Shown here: piece by piece, positions 1 to 7,387 of the stretch | Layout of the letters: each line of letters opens with the position of its first letter | How positions within the stretch are numbered: position 1 is the stretch's first letter | NCBI GenBank assembly: GCA_036274495.1 | Contig: DASUFP010000101.1 | Coordinates: 1-23,962, forward strand | Source: DASUFP01 sp036274495 | GTDB taxonomy: Bacteria; Bacteroidota; Bacteroidia; AKYH767-A; OLB10 | Direction: 5' to 3' | DNA length: 23,962 nt | Notes under the pieces: generated by a model | Databases searched by the model: none | Seen by the model: the letters and a program-made list of their open reading frames with translations, nothing else | Told to the model about the DNA's origin: nothing | Position numbers and translations under genes: made by a program

Positions 1-490
1 GTTTTATTTTAAATTCTACAGTGGTGGGACCAATGCTCACTCTTCTCGAAGTACCGGCAAAGGCCTCTTCCAATGAGATAGAAATTTCCCCTTCAAGATC
101 CTGGCCGCGCATTGTCCGCTGACGCGCTCGCCCGCCACCCCCAAAAACATCTTCAAAACCTCCTCCGAAAATACTTTCAAAAAAATCAGAAAATCCGCCG
201 GCACCGCCGTATGTATGTGTAGTGCTTCCCGAGGAGGATCTTCTTTTTTGCTGCATCTCGTCATAGTACTTCCAGTTATCTCCTACCTCATCGTATTTAC
301 GGCGCTTCTCAGAATCACTCAGCACCTCATTCGCTTCACTTATTTCCTTGAACCTGTTTTCAGCGTTTTTATCACCCTGATTTTTGTCGGGATGGTATTT
401 TACTGCCAGTTTTCTGAATGCTTTTTTGATTTCATCAGCCGTGGCGGTTTTGGCAACACCTAAAATTTTATAGTAATCTTTATATTCCAT
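1..490 (-). CDS. DnaJ/CbpA-type co-chaperone (partial, C-terminus beyond left edge)
   Basis: Hsp40 co-chaperone that stimulates DnaK ATPase activity and delivers unfolded clients in the cytoplasm. The reading frame is open from an ATG at 488-490 to the window edge, giving 163 residues. Residues 1-70 form a J-domain with the catalytic HPD tripeptide at residues 33-35 (context YHPDKN). A Gly/Phe-rich linker follows (about residues 95-122, with GGFSDFFESIFGG), and then the start of the C-terminal substrate-binding beta-domain (DLEGEISISLEEAFAG). The G/F region runs straight into the beta-domain with no Cys-rich zinc-binding repeats, so this is the CbpA or type-B class, not canonical DnaJ. It is the last visible gene of the surE - membrane protein - lpxB unit, starting 2 nt after the lpxB stop. 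Full-length members have about 300 residues, so roughly half is missing. Confidence 0.93.
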   Translation of the reverse strand, partial: MEYKDYYKILGVAKTATADEIKKAFRKLAVKYHPDKNQGDKNAENRFKEISEANEVLSDSEKRRKYDEVGDNWKYYDEMQQKRRSSSGSTTHTYGGAGGFSDFFESIFGGGFEDVFGGGGRARQRTMRGQDLEGEISISLEEAFAGTSRRVSIGPTTVEFKIK

Positions 491-492
491 TT

Positions 493-1602
493 TTAGTTCT
501 TCAATTTCAAATCAGCAACAATAGTATGGGCGGCACGTGCTGATGCACCTTTTCCTCCCAGCACTTTCTTAAGCGCCTTGTAGTCATCAATCATCTTTTG
601 CCGTTCGGGACCCTCGGAACAAATTTTTTCAAGTTCTGCTGATATGGACCCGCTGATGAGATCATCCTGAATCAGCTCTTTTACTATTTCACGATCCATA
701 ATCAGGTTCACCAGTGAAATATATTTTACTTTAATAAGTCTTCTGGCTATATGATACGAAACCACATTTCCTTTGTAGCAAACCACTTCGGGAACACCAA
801 AGAGAGCTGCTTCCAGTGTGGCAGTTCCGGAGGTAACCAAAGCAGCATGTGCTGCAGCAAGCAAATCATATGTTTTGCCATAGATTATTTCAACCGGTGC
901 ATTTCGGGTAACTGCTGCATAAAACTCCTTATCGACCGAAGGCGCAGCTGCAACAATAAATCTGTAATCAGGAAATTTTGCCGTTACGCTTAACATCAAA
1001 GGTAATACGGTTGTAATTTCCTGCTTTCGGCTTCCCGGTAACAGGGCAATAATTTTCCGTGGATCCGATGACAACAGAATATTATTTGAATCCGTACGAT
1101 TTTCAATCGCGTCGAGCAAAGGGTGCCCAACAAAAGTAACCGGATAGTTATACTGTTTGTAAAAATCAGATTCAAACGGTAAAATGGTGAGCATTCTGTC
1201 AACATTTCTTTTGATCTGCTTTACGCGCGATGCTTTCCAGGCCCACACCTGCGGCGAAATGTAATAGAATACTTTAATGCCTTTTTGTTTTGCAAATTCG
1301 GCTATGCGCAAATTAAATCCGGGATAATCTACCAGTATGAGTGCATCGGGATTGTACTTCAGGATATCCTCTTTACAAAAGGCTACATTGGCCAATATGG
1401 TTTTGAGGTTTGCAATTACTTCAACAAAACCCATAAATGCCAGATCACGGTAATGTTTCACCAACTCAGCCCCCTGCTCCTGCATCAGGTCCCCTCCCCA
1501 CGCACGGCAGCTGAATGCACTGTCTGCAAGCCTGAGTTCCTTCATCAGGTTGGCTGCATGTAAATCGCCTGAAGCTTCACCGGCTATAATATAGTACTTC
1601 AC
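493..1602 (-). CDS. lpxB: Lipid-A-disaccharide synthase
   Basis: Glycosyltransferase family 19 enzyme. It joins UDP-2,3-diacylglucosamine to 2,3-diacylglucosamine 1-phosphate to form the lipid A disaccharide at the inner membrane. The protein has 369 residues, normal for the family. It begins with the family signature YYIIAGEASGDLHAANL and has FMGFVEV, VDYPGFNLR, YYISPQVWAWK and GHPLLD in the expected order, then LLPGSRKQEI and a C-terminal SGTATLEAAL nucleotide-sugar site. The start must be GTG at 1600-1602. An in-frame TAA directly precedes it, and the next Met (residue 20) lies beyond the essential AGEASGD loop. It sits 17 nt after the small membrane protein gene and 2 nt before the DnaJ-like gene, so it is probably translated from the surE transcript. 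Confidence 0.97.
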   Translation of the reverse strand: MKYYIIAGEASGDLHAANLMKELRLADSAFSCRAWGGDLMQEQGAELVKHYRDLAFMGFVEVIANLKTILANVAFCKEDILKYNPDALILVDYPGFNLRIAEFAKQKGIKVFYYISPQVWAWKASRVKQIKRNVDRMLTILPFESDFYKQYNYPVTFVGHPLLDAIENRTDSNNILLSSDPRKIIALLPGSRKQEITTVLPLMLSVTAKFPDYRFIVAAAPSVDKEFYAAVTRNAPVEIIYGKTYDLLAAAHAALVTSGTATLEAALFGVPEVVCYKGNVVSYHIARRLIKVKYISLVNLIMDREIVKELIQDDLISGSISAELEKICSEGPERQKMIDDYKALKKVLGGKGASARAAHTIVADLKLKN

Positions 1603-1619
1603 TTAGGTTGAATCAGGTT

Positions 1620-1898
1620 TTAATTAATATAGTGAAAGAAATAATAGAGACCTGTAATAAAAGTTACAAGGAGTATACCTCTTCCTGTATAATCTTTGCC
1701 GGCTTTAAGCATATAATATCTGAACGGAAACACATTCAGAAAAATGGCAATCACCTCGATGGTACTTTGGCTGAAGACCGGAGGTTTTCCAAACATAGGT
1801 GATATATAGTCGTTTAGAAACTGCAATGCGAAATAGCCTGCAACAGTAACCACTATTGCAATAACAATACCGAGCAACATCGAATCTTTTTTAAGCAT
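1620..1898 (-). CDS. Small three-helix membrane protein between surE and lpxB
   Basis: A 92-residue integral membrane protein of unknown function. Three hydrophobic stretches are visible: about residues 8-30 (LLGIVIAIVVTVAGYFALQF), 46-58 (STIEVIAIFLNVF) and 72-90 (GRGILLVTFITGLYYFFHYI). Short polar connectors contain MFGKPPVFSQ and LKAGKDYTGRG. There are no cysteines or obvious catalytic motifs. Its ATG overlaps the surE stop by 8 nt, and lpxB starts 17 nt after its stop, so it is embedded in one operon and probably translationally coupled to surE. I recall similar small membrane proteins at this place in other Bacteroidota but cannot verify that here. A role linked to lipid A or the envelope would be guesswork from position alone. 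Confidence 0.82.
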   Translation of the reverse strand: MLKKDSMLLGIVIAIVVTVAGYFALQFLNDYISPMFGKPPVFSQSTIEVIAIFLNVFPFRYYMLKAGKDYTGRGILLVTFITGLYYFFHYIN

Positions 1899-2697
1899 CC
1901 CAGTTTAATTTATTCAAATGTTGAACAGCGTGATGGGCCGTGAAATCAAAGAGCACGGGAACTACAGAAACGTATCCGTTTTCAAGTGCCCATTCATCGG
2001 TATCGTTACCTTTATCGTAATTTCTGAATACGCCTGTTAACCAGAAATAGGGTCTGTTTCGCGGATCTACGCGTTCATCAAACTCTTCTTCCCATTTGGC
2101 CATTGCCTGCCGGCATATTTTAATTCCTTTTATCTCATGCAACGGAAGGTCAGGTAAATTCACATTGAGCAACGTATTTTCCGGGATGCCGTGTTTAATT
2201 ACTTTGGATGCAATGATGCGGGAAAAATGAGCCGATGCTGTAAAGTCAGCCTCCATGCTGTAGTTATTCAGCGAAAATCCGATAGATGGAATTCCTTCAA
2301 TGGCACCCTCCATGGCTGCCGACATGGTTCCGGAGTATATTACATTGATTGACGAATTGGACCCGTGATTGATTCCTGAAACACACAGATCGGGCTTCCG
2401 GTGCAGGATTTTATTTACTGCCAGTTTTACGCAATCAACCGGTGTCCCTGAACATTGATACCCTAAAAACTCTCCATGGTACTTTACCTTATCGAGCCGG
2501 AGGGGTTTTCCGATTGTTATGGCATGGCCCATAGCCGACTGCGGACTATCCGGGGCGACTACAACCACTTCCCCAATTTGGCTCATGGACTCTGCAAGTG
2601 CCCTGAGTCCGGGTGCTGTTATACCATCATCATTGGTTACCAGTATTACCGGCTTATCTGTACTGGTTTTGAATGCATTTGAAGCGGGTGTTGCCAT
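1891..2697 (-). CDS. surE: 5'/3'-nucleotidase SurE
   Basis: Metal-dependent phosphatase that removes phosphate from nucleoside 5'- or 3'-monophosphates and is linked to stationary-phase survival. It has 268 residues. After a short N-terminal tail the family signature VTNDDGI appears at residues 20-26, with metal-binding Asp23 and Asp24. Further hallmarks are APDSPQSAMGHAIT, CSGTPVDCVKLA, DLCVSGINHGSN (metal-binding Asn region), YSGTMSAAMEGA and the late VNLPDLP. The ATG at 2695-2697 is the first Met. A shorter start is unlikely because the next candidates fall beyond the active-site loop. It heads the operon with the small membrane protein, lpxB and the DnaJ-like gene. The hsp20 terminator upstream separates it from hsp20, so it needs its own promoter. 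Confidence 0.97.
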   Translation of the reverse strand: MATPASNAFKTSTDKPVILVTNDDGITAPGLRALAESMSQIGEVVVVAPDSPQSAMGHAITIGKPLRLDKVKYHGEFLGYQCSGTPVDCVKLAVNKILHRKPDLCVSGINHGSNSSINVIYSGTMSAAMEGAIEGIPSIGFSLNNYSMEADFTASAHFSRIIASKVIKHGIPENTLLNVNLPDLPLHEIKGIKICRQAMAKWEEEFDERVDPRNRPYFWLTGVFRNYDKGNDTDEWALENGYVSVVPVLFDFTAHHAVQHLNKLNWDA

Positions 2698-2701
2698 GGG
2701 G

Positions 2702-2709
2702 TAAAATTA
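2702..2709 (-). promoter_or_regulatory. Possible -7 box for surE
   Basis: Minus-strand TAATTTTA, one base from the Bacteroidota TAnnTTTG consensus, lies 4 nt upstream of the surE ATG. If used, the transcript would start at or next to the start codon. No clear TTG -33 element is visible. Confidence 0.3.
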
Positions 2710-2740
2710 GACAATAATCGATGTTCTTCCCTTTATCCAT

Positions 2741-2778
2741 AAAAAAACGGGGACTGCTTCAGGCAGAACCCCGTTTTC
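2741..2778 (-). terminator. Intrinsic terminator of hsp20
   Basis: On the minus strand an ACGGGG / CCCCGT stem is extended by CTGC / GCAG around a short loop, and is followed by a seven-T run (AAAAAAA at 2741-2747 on the plus strand). It lies about 26 nt after the hsp20 stop and ends that transcript before surE. Confidence 0.88.
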
Positions 2779-2803
2779 AACCTTTCGTTCAATGATAATT
2801 ACA

Positions 2804-3253
2804 TCAGTTTACCGAAATCGACCTTGCCGGTTGCGGCTTCGCCTCTTCTTTTTTTGGAAAATCCAGATGCATAATGCCGTTTTCGTACGAGGCCTGAATT
2901 TTCTCTGCATTTACAGTTTCGGGAAGTGTAAACGTTCTTTTGAAAGAGCTGTACGAGAATTCGCGACGTGAATACTTTTTGTCTGCTTCAGACTTTTCTG
3001 CTTTTTTCTCTGCAGAAATAGTAAGCACATCCTTTTCGAGGTTAATGCTGAATTCTTCTTTAGAGAAACCCGGGGCTGCCATATCCAGATGATATGCATT
3101 CTCGGATTCAGAAATATTCACAGAAGGTACTGCAGGTTTTCTGAAATCTCCGTTAATCATGTTGTCGAAAACATCATTAAAGAATTCATTAAAATTTGGT
3201 GAACGGTCAAATGCTTTGGCCGGACTGTCGGATTTAAAACGAATAAGTGTCAT
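2804..3253 (-). CDS. Small heat shock protein, Hsp20/alpha-crystallin family
   Basis: ATP-independent holdase that binds unfolding proteins in large cytoplasmic oligomers. I use the ATG at 3251-3253 (149 residues, starting MTLIRFKSD), which matches the size of Bacteroidota Hsp20 proteins. The longer frame back to 3358 would add 35 basic residues unlike the family. An N-terminal arm (NEFFNDVFDNMINGDF) is followed by the alpha-crystallin domain from about residue 42, starting PSVNISESENAYHLDMAAPGF. This contains the conserved YENGIMHLDFPK and ends in an I-x-V-type tail (RSISVN) that docks neighbouring subunits. It is monocistronic, with a strong terminator behind it. The leader between 3254 and about 3300 is very A/T-rich. 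Confidence 0.95.
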   Translation of the reverse strand: MTLIRFKSDSPAKAFDRSPNFNEFFNDVFDNMINGDFRKPAVPSVNISESENAYHLDMAAPGFSKEEFSINLEKDVLTISAEKKAEKSEADKKYSRREFSYSSFKRTFTLPETVNAEKIQASYENGIMHLDFPKKEEAKPQPARSISVN

Positions 3254-3353
3254 TTTGATTTTAGTTTTTTGATTTGTTAATTTTTGAAACTTTTGCTTAA
3301 CGGGTCGCAATGAATCAAAATGCATTCCACCCAATTTTTTCAGGTAAAGACGA

Positions 3354-3397
3354 GACAAACTGTCCGATCAAAAAAAAGAGAGGCGACAATTTGACAA
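3354..3397. promoter_or_regulatory. GACA-repeat region upstream of hsp20
   Basis: The stretch contains an inverted repeat GACA-AAC-TGTC (3354-3364) and, 20 nt further from hsp20, a direct repeat GACAA-TTT-GACAA (3385-3397). It lies in the only non-coding gap upstream of hsp20. It could be a stress-regulator site, but no known operator was matched. Confidence 0.25.
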
Positions 3398-3447
3398 AAA
3401 ACCTGAAAATTTTTCAGCAATTAAGGCCGGAAAGGGTTATTAAGGCA

Positions 3448-4050
3448 CTACTGTTTATTCACCACCTTTATATCACCTTTTTCAATAGACCTTACAATAC
3501 TCTCAATCATCCTATCCTCGCCCTCAGGGTCATATTCCGATTTAAGGTTTGCTCCAAAAAAACGGGCCAGGCTCTGCCAGAAAAATGCCTGCAATCCTCC
3601 GCGGAGATCTTTTACAAGTGCATAAGAGGTATTTCCGGTTTCGCGGTCAATAAGTTTGATTAAGATTTTACCCTGCGAATAGGTTAGTTTTTTCAATTCC
3701 GATTCAAACCGGTCTTTCATCTCCTTTTCCGTTTGCTTGATAAATTTTTTCTGCTGGCGGGATGAGGAGATATGAGCAAGGCTGTCGTTTACATATTTCA
3801 ATTTTGCTGATGCCAGTTTTGCATAAGGGTATACCTTAAGCACATCTCTGCGCAACTTAAGATAACGCTTCAGCGCCTCTGCCCCATCGGGACCATAAGT
3901 GGAAAAAATATCAACTACCGGTAAGTTTACCACAGGTATGGTATCGGCTCCGTCTAAAATATAAGGAACAACCACAGGGGGCTGCTCCTGTGCGAATCCG
4001 CGAAAAGCAAAGGAGCTTAAAATAAATACCAAAAGTAGTTTCTGTTTCAT
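3448..4050 (-). CDS. DUF4294 exported protein
   Basis: Bacteroidota-specific exported protein of unknown function. I start it at the ATG at 4048-4050 (200 residues). This gives a clean signal peptide, MKQKLLLVFILSSFAFRGFA, with likely cleavage before QEQP. The longer frame to 4128 adds 26 polar residues ahead of the signal peptide and is unlikely. The DUF4294 core spans about residues 60-190: KVYPYAKLASAKL, a charged helix (QQKKFIKQTEKEMKDRFESELKK), and the recognisable SQGKILIKLIDRETGNTSY, LRGGLQAFFWQSLARFFG and LKSEYDPEGEDRMIE blocks. There are no cysteines in the mature protein. It follows accC by 53 nt on the same strand and may share its transcript, but no functional link between them is known to me. 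Confidence 0.9.
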   Translation of the reverse strand: MKQKLLLVFILSSFAFRGFAQEQPPVVVPYILDGADTIPVVNLPVVDIFSTYGPDGAEALKRYLKLRRDVLKVYPYAKLASAKLKYVNDSLAHISSSRQQKKFIKQTEKEMKDRFESELKKLTYSQGKILIKLIDRETGNTSYALVKDLRGGLQAFFWQSLARFFGANLKSEYDPEGEDRMIESIVRSIEKGDIKVVNKQ

Positions 4051-4103
4051 GGGGAATAGCCACCCACTCCTATTGCTGCAAGAACCAAGCCATTCGGTTC
4101 GGT

Positions 4104-5606
4104 TCAATTCATCCGATTGACCTTCCAACGCGATTGAAAATCAGTACGAACAGCCGTTTCGTCGCCCTCAGTTCCCGACGACCCGTTCATAAGGGCATGC
4201 ACGGCCACCAGTGCCGCAATTGTTTCCTCATCGCCTGAACTTCTTTCAAGAACTTCGGGAGTGAAATAGCGCTGGACAAAATTGGTGTCGAATTGTCCGG
4301 TGATAAACGCCTGATGCCCCAGCACAAACCGGCAGAATGCCAATGTTGTTGCAACACCGGTTATTTTATATTCGCTAATGGCACGTACCATTCTGCTGAT
4401 AGCCTCTTGACGGGTAGCACCGTGTGCGACAAGTTTCGCAATCATGGGGTCATAATAAATAGGAATTTTCATTCCCTCCCGAAAACCATCATCTACCCTG
4501 ATACCGGGACCCTGAGGGGGTTTATACACCGAAAGAGTACCTATGTCAGGCAGAAAATTATTAGAAGGGTCTTCGGCATATACGCGCACTTCGATAGCAT
4601 GTCCGTAAATTGCAAGCTCCTCCTGTTTAAATGAGAGTTTTTCTCCCGCAGCAATCTTAATTTGCTCCTTGACAAGATCTTTACCGGTAATCATTTCGGT
4701 TACGGGATGTTCTACCTGTAATCTGGTATTCATTTCAAGAAAGTAAAAGTTGAGCGCTTCATCCATGAGAAACTCCACTGTTCCAGCACCTACATAATTG
4801 CAGGCTTTTGCAACCTGAACCGCACATTTACCCATTTCGTTTCTCAATTCAGGAGTAAGAATAGAAGACGGGGCCTCTTCTATTACCTTTTGGTGGCGCC
4901 GCTGAATGGAACATTCGCGTTCAAACAGGTGCACTATGTTGCCATGTGTGTCTCCCAGCACCTGCACTTCAATATGGCGCGGTGAACCAACGTAGCGTTC
5001 AATAAACACCGATCCGTCACCGAAAGCGGAAGTTGCTTCGCTCACAGCCAGTTTCATCATTTCTTCAAATTCGGCCGGGTTATTTACTATGCGCATTCCT
5101 TTGCCGCCGCCACCTGCCGACGCTTTAATCAAAATAGGATAGCCGACCTTTTCAGCAACCTGCTTCGCTTCTTTAATGTCGGTAATCGCATAATCGGTTC
5201 CCGGCACCAGGGGTATACCATATTTTTTTACCGCCTCCTTGGCAGCCAGCTTACTGCCCATTATTTCCATTGCTTCAGGAGAGGGGCCTATCAGAATAAT
5301 TCCAGCGTCGCGTACGGCCCTGGCAAATACCGCATTCTCTGAAAGAAAACCATATCCGGGATGTATGGCATCGGCCCCGGTAGTCCGGGCTGCCTCAATT
5401 ACCTTTTCAATAACCAGGTAGGATTGTGAAGAGGGTGGCGGACCAATTAAAACGGACTCGTCGGCATACAAAACATGAGGCGACTCCCTGTCGGCTTCAC
5501 TGTAAACCGCAACTGTTGCAATATCCATTTCACGGCAACTGCGCATCACTCTCAGGGCGATCTCTCCCCTGTTGGCTACAAGCACTTTACGAATAGGTTT
5601 ATTCAT
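4104..5606 (-). CDS. accC: Biotin carboxylase subunit of an acyl-CoA carboxylase
   Basis: ATP-grasp enzyme that carboxylates biotin on a carrier protein, for acetyl-CoA or propionyl-CoA carboxylase. It has 500 residues. The N-terminal domain begins KVLVANRGEIALRVMR, with HPGYGFLSEN at about 82-91. The ATP-grasp Gly-rich loop KASAGGGGKGMR covers residues 161-172, followed by ECSIQRRHQK (231-240) and the catalytic EMNTRLQVEHPVTE (291-304). The family C-terminal domain includes HAIEVRVYAEDP. There is no biotinyl (MKM) domain and no carboxyltransferase fused or nearby, so partners must be encoded elsewhere. The length exceeds E. coli AccC (449) by a C-terminal tail of about 50 residues that is not a carrier domain. 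The substrate (acetyl- versus propionyl-CoA) cannot be told from this subunit. Confidence 0.93.
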   Translation of the reverse strand: MNKPIRKVLVANRGEIALRVMRSCREMDIATVAVYSEADRESPHVLYADESVLIGPPPSSQSYLVIEKVIEAARTTGADAIHPGYGFLSENAVFARAVRDAGIILIGPSPEAMEIMGSKLAAKEAVKKYGIPLVPGTDYAITDIKEAKQVAEKVGYPILIKASAGGGGKGMRIVNNPAEFEEMMKLAVSEATSAFGDGSVFIERYVGSPRHIEVQVLGDTHGNIVHLFERECSIQRRHQKVIEEAPSSILTPELRNEMGKCAVQVAKACNYVGAGTVEFLMDEALNFYFLEMNTRLQVEHPVTEMITGKDLVKEQIKIAAGEKLSFKQEELAIYGHAIEVRVYAEDPSNNFLPDIGTLSVYKPPQGPGIRVDDGFREGMKIPIYYDPMIAKLVAHGATRQEAISRMVRAISEYKITGVATTLAFCRFVLGHQAFITGQFDTNFVQRYFTPEVLERSSGDEETIAALVAVHALMNGSSGTEGDETAVRTDFQSRWKVNRMN

Positions 5607-5634
5607 AGCAATTAATGTGACCGGATTCCGGTTC

Positions 5635-5642
5635 TAAAGGTA
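5635..5642 (-). promoter_or_regulatory. Possible -7 box for accC
   Basis: Minus-strand TACCTTTA, one mismatch to TAnnTTTG, lies 28 nt upstream of the accC ATG. The short palindrome ACCGGA-T-TCCGGT lies just downstream, in the presumed 5' leader. Confidence 0.35.
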
Positions 5643-5680
5643 GGTATTGCCGGCGAAAATTAACGCTGCGACGTCTCCGT

Positions 5681-6352
5681 TCAGGAAAAGGAATGGTAAT
5701 CAGGTAATTTTTCGGAGGCCGCCTTGTCCTCATCGCGGTTTTTGCCGGCAGGGACAGTCCCAAAAATATAATCCCAAAATGGAAAGGTTACACCGAAAGC
5801 AGTATCTTCTGATTTGTAGTGGTGTAAACTGTGGTGTTTCCAAAGCACCGCCAGAAAATTACGGGGCTGACGGTACCGGTGTACCGCATAATGGATGAAC
5901 AAATAGGTTGAGTATCCCGAAAGGAAACCCGGATAAAAAAGCCAGATGTTTTTCCCGGCTAAAGGGAGAAAGAGCAAATAAAAAAAAGTGGCTAACAAAA
6001 TGGAAAGCACGGGCGGCATGGCAAGCCGGTCTTTGTCCTTAGGGAATTCATGATGCACCCCATGAATGTTGTATTTAATTTTTACCTGCTTTTCGGTAGA
6101 AGCTTCAAAGTGAAAAAGAAACCGGTGAATGAGGTATTCCACTAACGTGAAGGTTACAAAGCCCAGCGGAAAAAGATACACCAGACGCCACATAGCCAGA
6201 TTGGTGAAAAATACCGCGTAAGTCAGACACGCCGCGGCAAATACATAGTACATGGTAACTGGAACTGCGAAATTGGTCCGGGTTAGCTTTTCCAAAAATT
6301 TGCTCTTAAAAAGCCTGGTAGTACCGCTATTTGAGATCTTATACTGTGCCAT
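5681..6352 (-). CDS. Fatty acid hydroxylase-superfamily membrane protein (fatty acid 2-hydroxylase-like)
   Basis: Integral membrane di-iron oxygenase of the sterol desaturase/fatty acid hydroxylase superfamily, 223 residues. All histidine clusters that hold the iron pair are present: HRFLFH (76-81), HGVHH (97-101), HYAVH (154-158) and HHSLHH (173-178). Hydrophobic segments at about 30-50, 57-75, 115-133 and 137-155 place these clusters on the cytoplasmic face. The EYLIHRFLFHFE and HGVHHEFPKDKDRLAMPP context resembles eukaryotic FA2H/Scs7 2-hydroxylases more than carotenoid or sterol enzymes. The likely reaction is 2-hydroxylation of a fatty acyl chain for envelope lipids. The substrate is inferred. 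The gene is monocistronic, with a consensus-like promoter box 30 nt upstream of its ATG. Confidence 0.87.
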   Translation of the reverse strand: MAQYKISNSGTTRLFKSKFLEKLTRTNFAVPVTMYYVFAAACLTYAVFFTNLAMWRLVYLFPLGFVTFTLVEYLIHRFLFHFEASTEKQVKIKYNIHGVHHEFPKDKDRLAMPPVLSILLATFFYLLFLPLAGKNIWLFYPGFLSGYSTYLFIHYAVHRYRQPRNFLAVLWKHHSLHHYKSEDTAFGVTFPFWDYIFGTVPAGKNRDEDKAASEKLPDYHSFS

Positions 6353-6381
6353 GAGTAAGCCGCTTTTATAAGTTCGGAATA

Positions 6382-6389
6382 CAAATTTA
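6382..6389 (-). promoter_or_regulatory. -7 box for the fatty acid hydroxylase gene
   Basis: Minus-strand TAAATTTG is an exact TAnnTTTG match, 29 nt upstream of the ATG at 6352. It implies a leader of about 23 nt. The -33 side is T-rich (GGTTTTATTTTTTT) without a sharp TTTG. Confidence 0.55.
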
Positions 6390-6486
6390 GCAATGTAAAA
6401 AAATAAAACCAGCTATTAAAAGCAGTTTATTGAAAAACACCAAACATTAAGGGGTAGTTGCAAAAAACAATAATTCAGTCTTATTA

Positions 6487-7380
6487 TTAAGCTGATTTGT
6501 GCTTAACAATATATCCGAGCAGCCTGTAAACGAGCTTAGCCATGGTGAATTCGGTTAAAATATCGCCCTCCCTGGGAGCTATTTCTACGACATCAAACCC
6601 TACAATCCTGCGTTTTGCGGCCACCATTTCCAGAAACTGCAGTGTTTCGTGCCAGAAAAGTCCGTTTGGCTCAGCTGTACCAACTGCAGGCACCACTGAT
6701 GGATCAAATCCATCGGCATCTATGGAAATATAAACCTCATCGCCTAATGCCGCCAGCGCCTCGTCCATCCAGTTGTCATCACGGCGCACCTGATGTGCAT
6801 AAAACGTATGGATATTGGATGACTGTTTTATCAGTTCTGCTTCTTCTTTACACTGGGCTCTGATACCTACCTGAACCAGGTTTACATCCAGCTCATGTAC
6901 CCGTGCCATTACCGAAGCATGGGAATAAATATTATCGTGATAGGAATAACGCAGGTCGGAATGGGCATCAATTTGCAGCACCGACATCCCCGGATACATT
7001 TGGAGATGGGCTTTTACAAATCCAAACGTGACGGTATGTTCCGCACCGAGTGAAATCACAAATTTACCATCAGCAATCAGCCTTGCTGTGGCATTCTCGA
7101 TAAGTTCTATTGCGGCGGCATCAACGCTGTTCCCAAAATCCATTTCGGGCAATGTGGCAATACCGCCCAGTTTGTATGTCTCCTGATCCAACTCCTCATC
7201 ATAAAACTCAACAAACTGAGAGGCACCAACAATTGCTGCCGGTCCCTTTGCCGATCCCTGCAAATAGGAACTGGTATGCTCATAGGGAACCTGCTGGATA
7301 ACAAAAGCGCTTGACTGGTAGCCGTACAACTCGGGTTCTGTGATGCCCAGAAAATTATCTTCAGTGTCGAGTACTTCCAT
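6487..7380 (-). CDS. speB: Agmatinase / ureohydrolase (arginase superfamily)
   Basis: Binuclear manganese ureohydrolase. The most likely reaction is agmatine to putrescine plus urea, the second step of polyamine synthesis from arginine. It has 297 residues. The metal ligands are in place: GAEHT (His115), DAHSD (Asp138, His140, Asp142) and SIDADGFDPS (Asp221, Asp223). GFDVVEIAPREG near residues 261-272 matches the family C-terminal motif. The N-terminal part (PYEHTSSYLQGSAKGPAAI) is typical of SpeB-type agmatinases and not of arginases. The ATG lies 7 nt after the sucC stop, so it is almost certainly cotranscribed with sucC. Exact substrate choice within ureohydrolases (agmatine versus guanidinobutyrate) cannot be fixed by motifs alone. 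No arginine decarboxylase (speA) is visible in the window. Confidence 0.88.
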   Translation of the reverse strand: MEVLDTEDNFLGITEPELYGYQSSAFVIQQVPYEHTSSYLQGSAKGPAAIVGASQFVEFYDEELDQETYKLGGIATLPEMDFGNSVDAAAIELIENATARLIADGKFVISLGAEHTVTFGFVKAHLQMYPGMSVLQIDAHSDLRYSYHDNIYSHASVMARVHELDVNLVQVGIRAQCKEEAELIKQSSNIHTFYAHQVRRDDNWMDEALAALGDEVYISIDADGFDPSVVPAVGTAEPNGLFWHETLQFLEMVAAKRRIVGFDVVEIAPREGDILTEFTMAKLVYRLLGYIVKHKSA

Positions 7381-7387
7381 TCCAGGC

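Noticed and set aside
3254..3358. Longer Hsp20 frame with 35 extra residues
   Set aside because: The added stretch is a lysine-rich run encoded by an A/T-rich leader. Family length and start match the ATG at 3253.
3403..3417. CTGAAAA-T-TTTTCAG palindrome after the DUF4294 gene as a terminator
   Set aside because: It lacks a workable loop and is almost all A/T. Forcing a loop leaves a 5-bp stem, so the support is too weak.
6461..6494. Weak hairpin and T-rich stretch after the agmatinase gene as a terminator
   Set aside because: The stem is A/T-rich, overlaps the stop codon, and the T run is displaced by about 10 nt. It is too weak to call.
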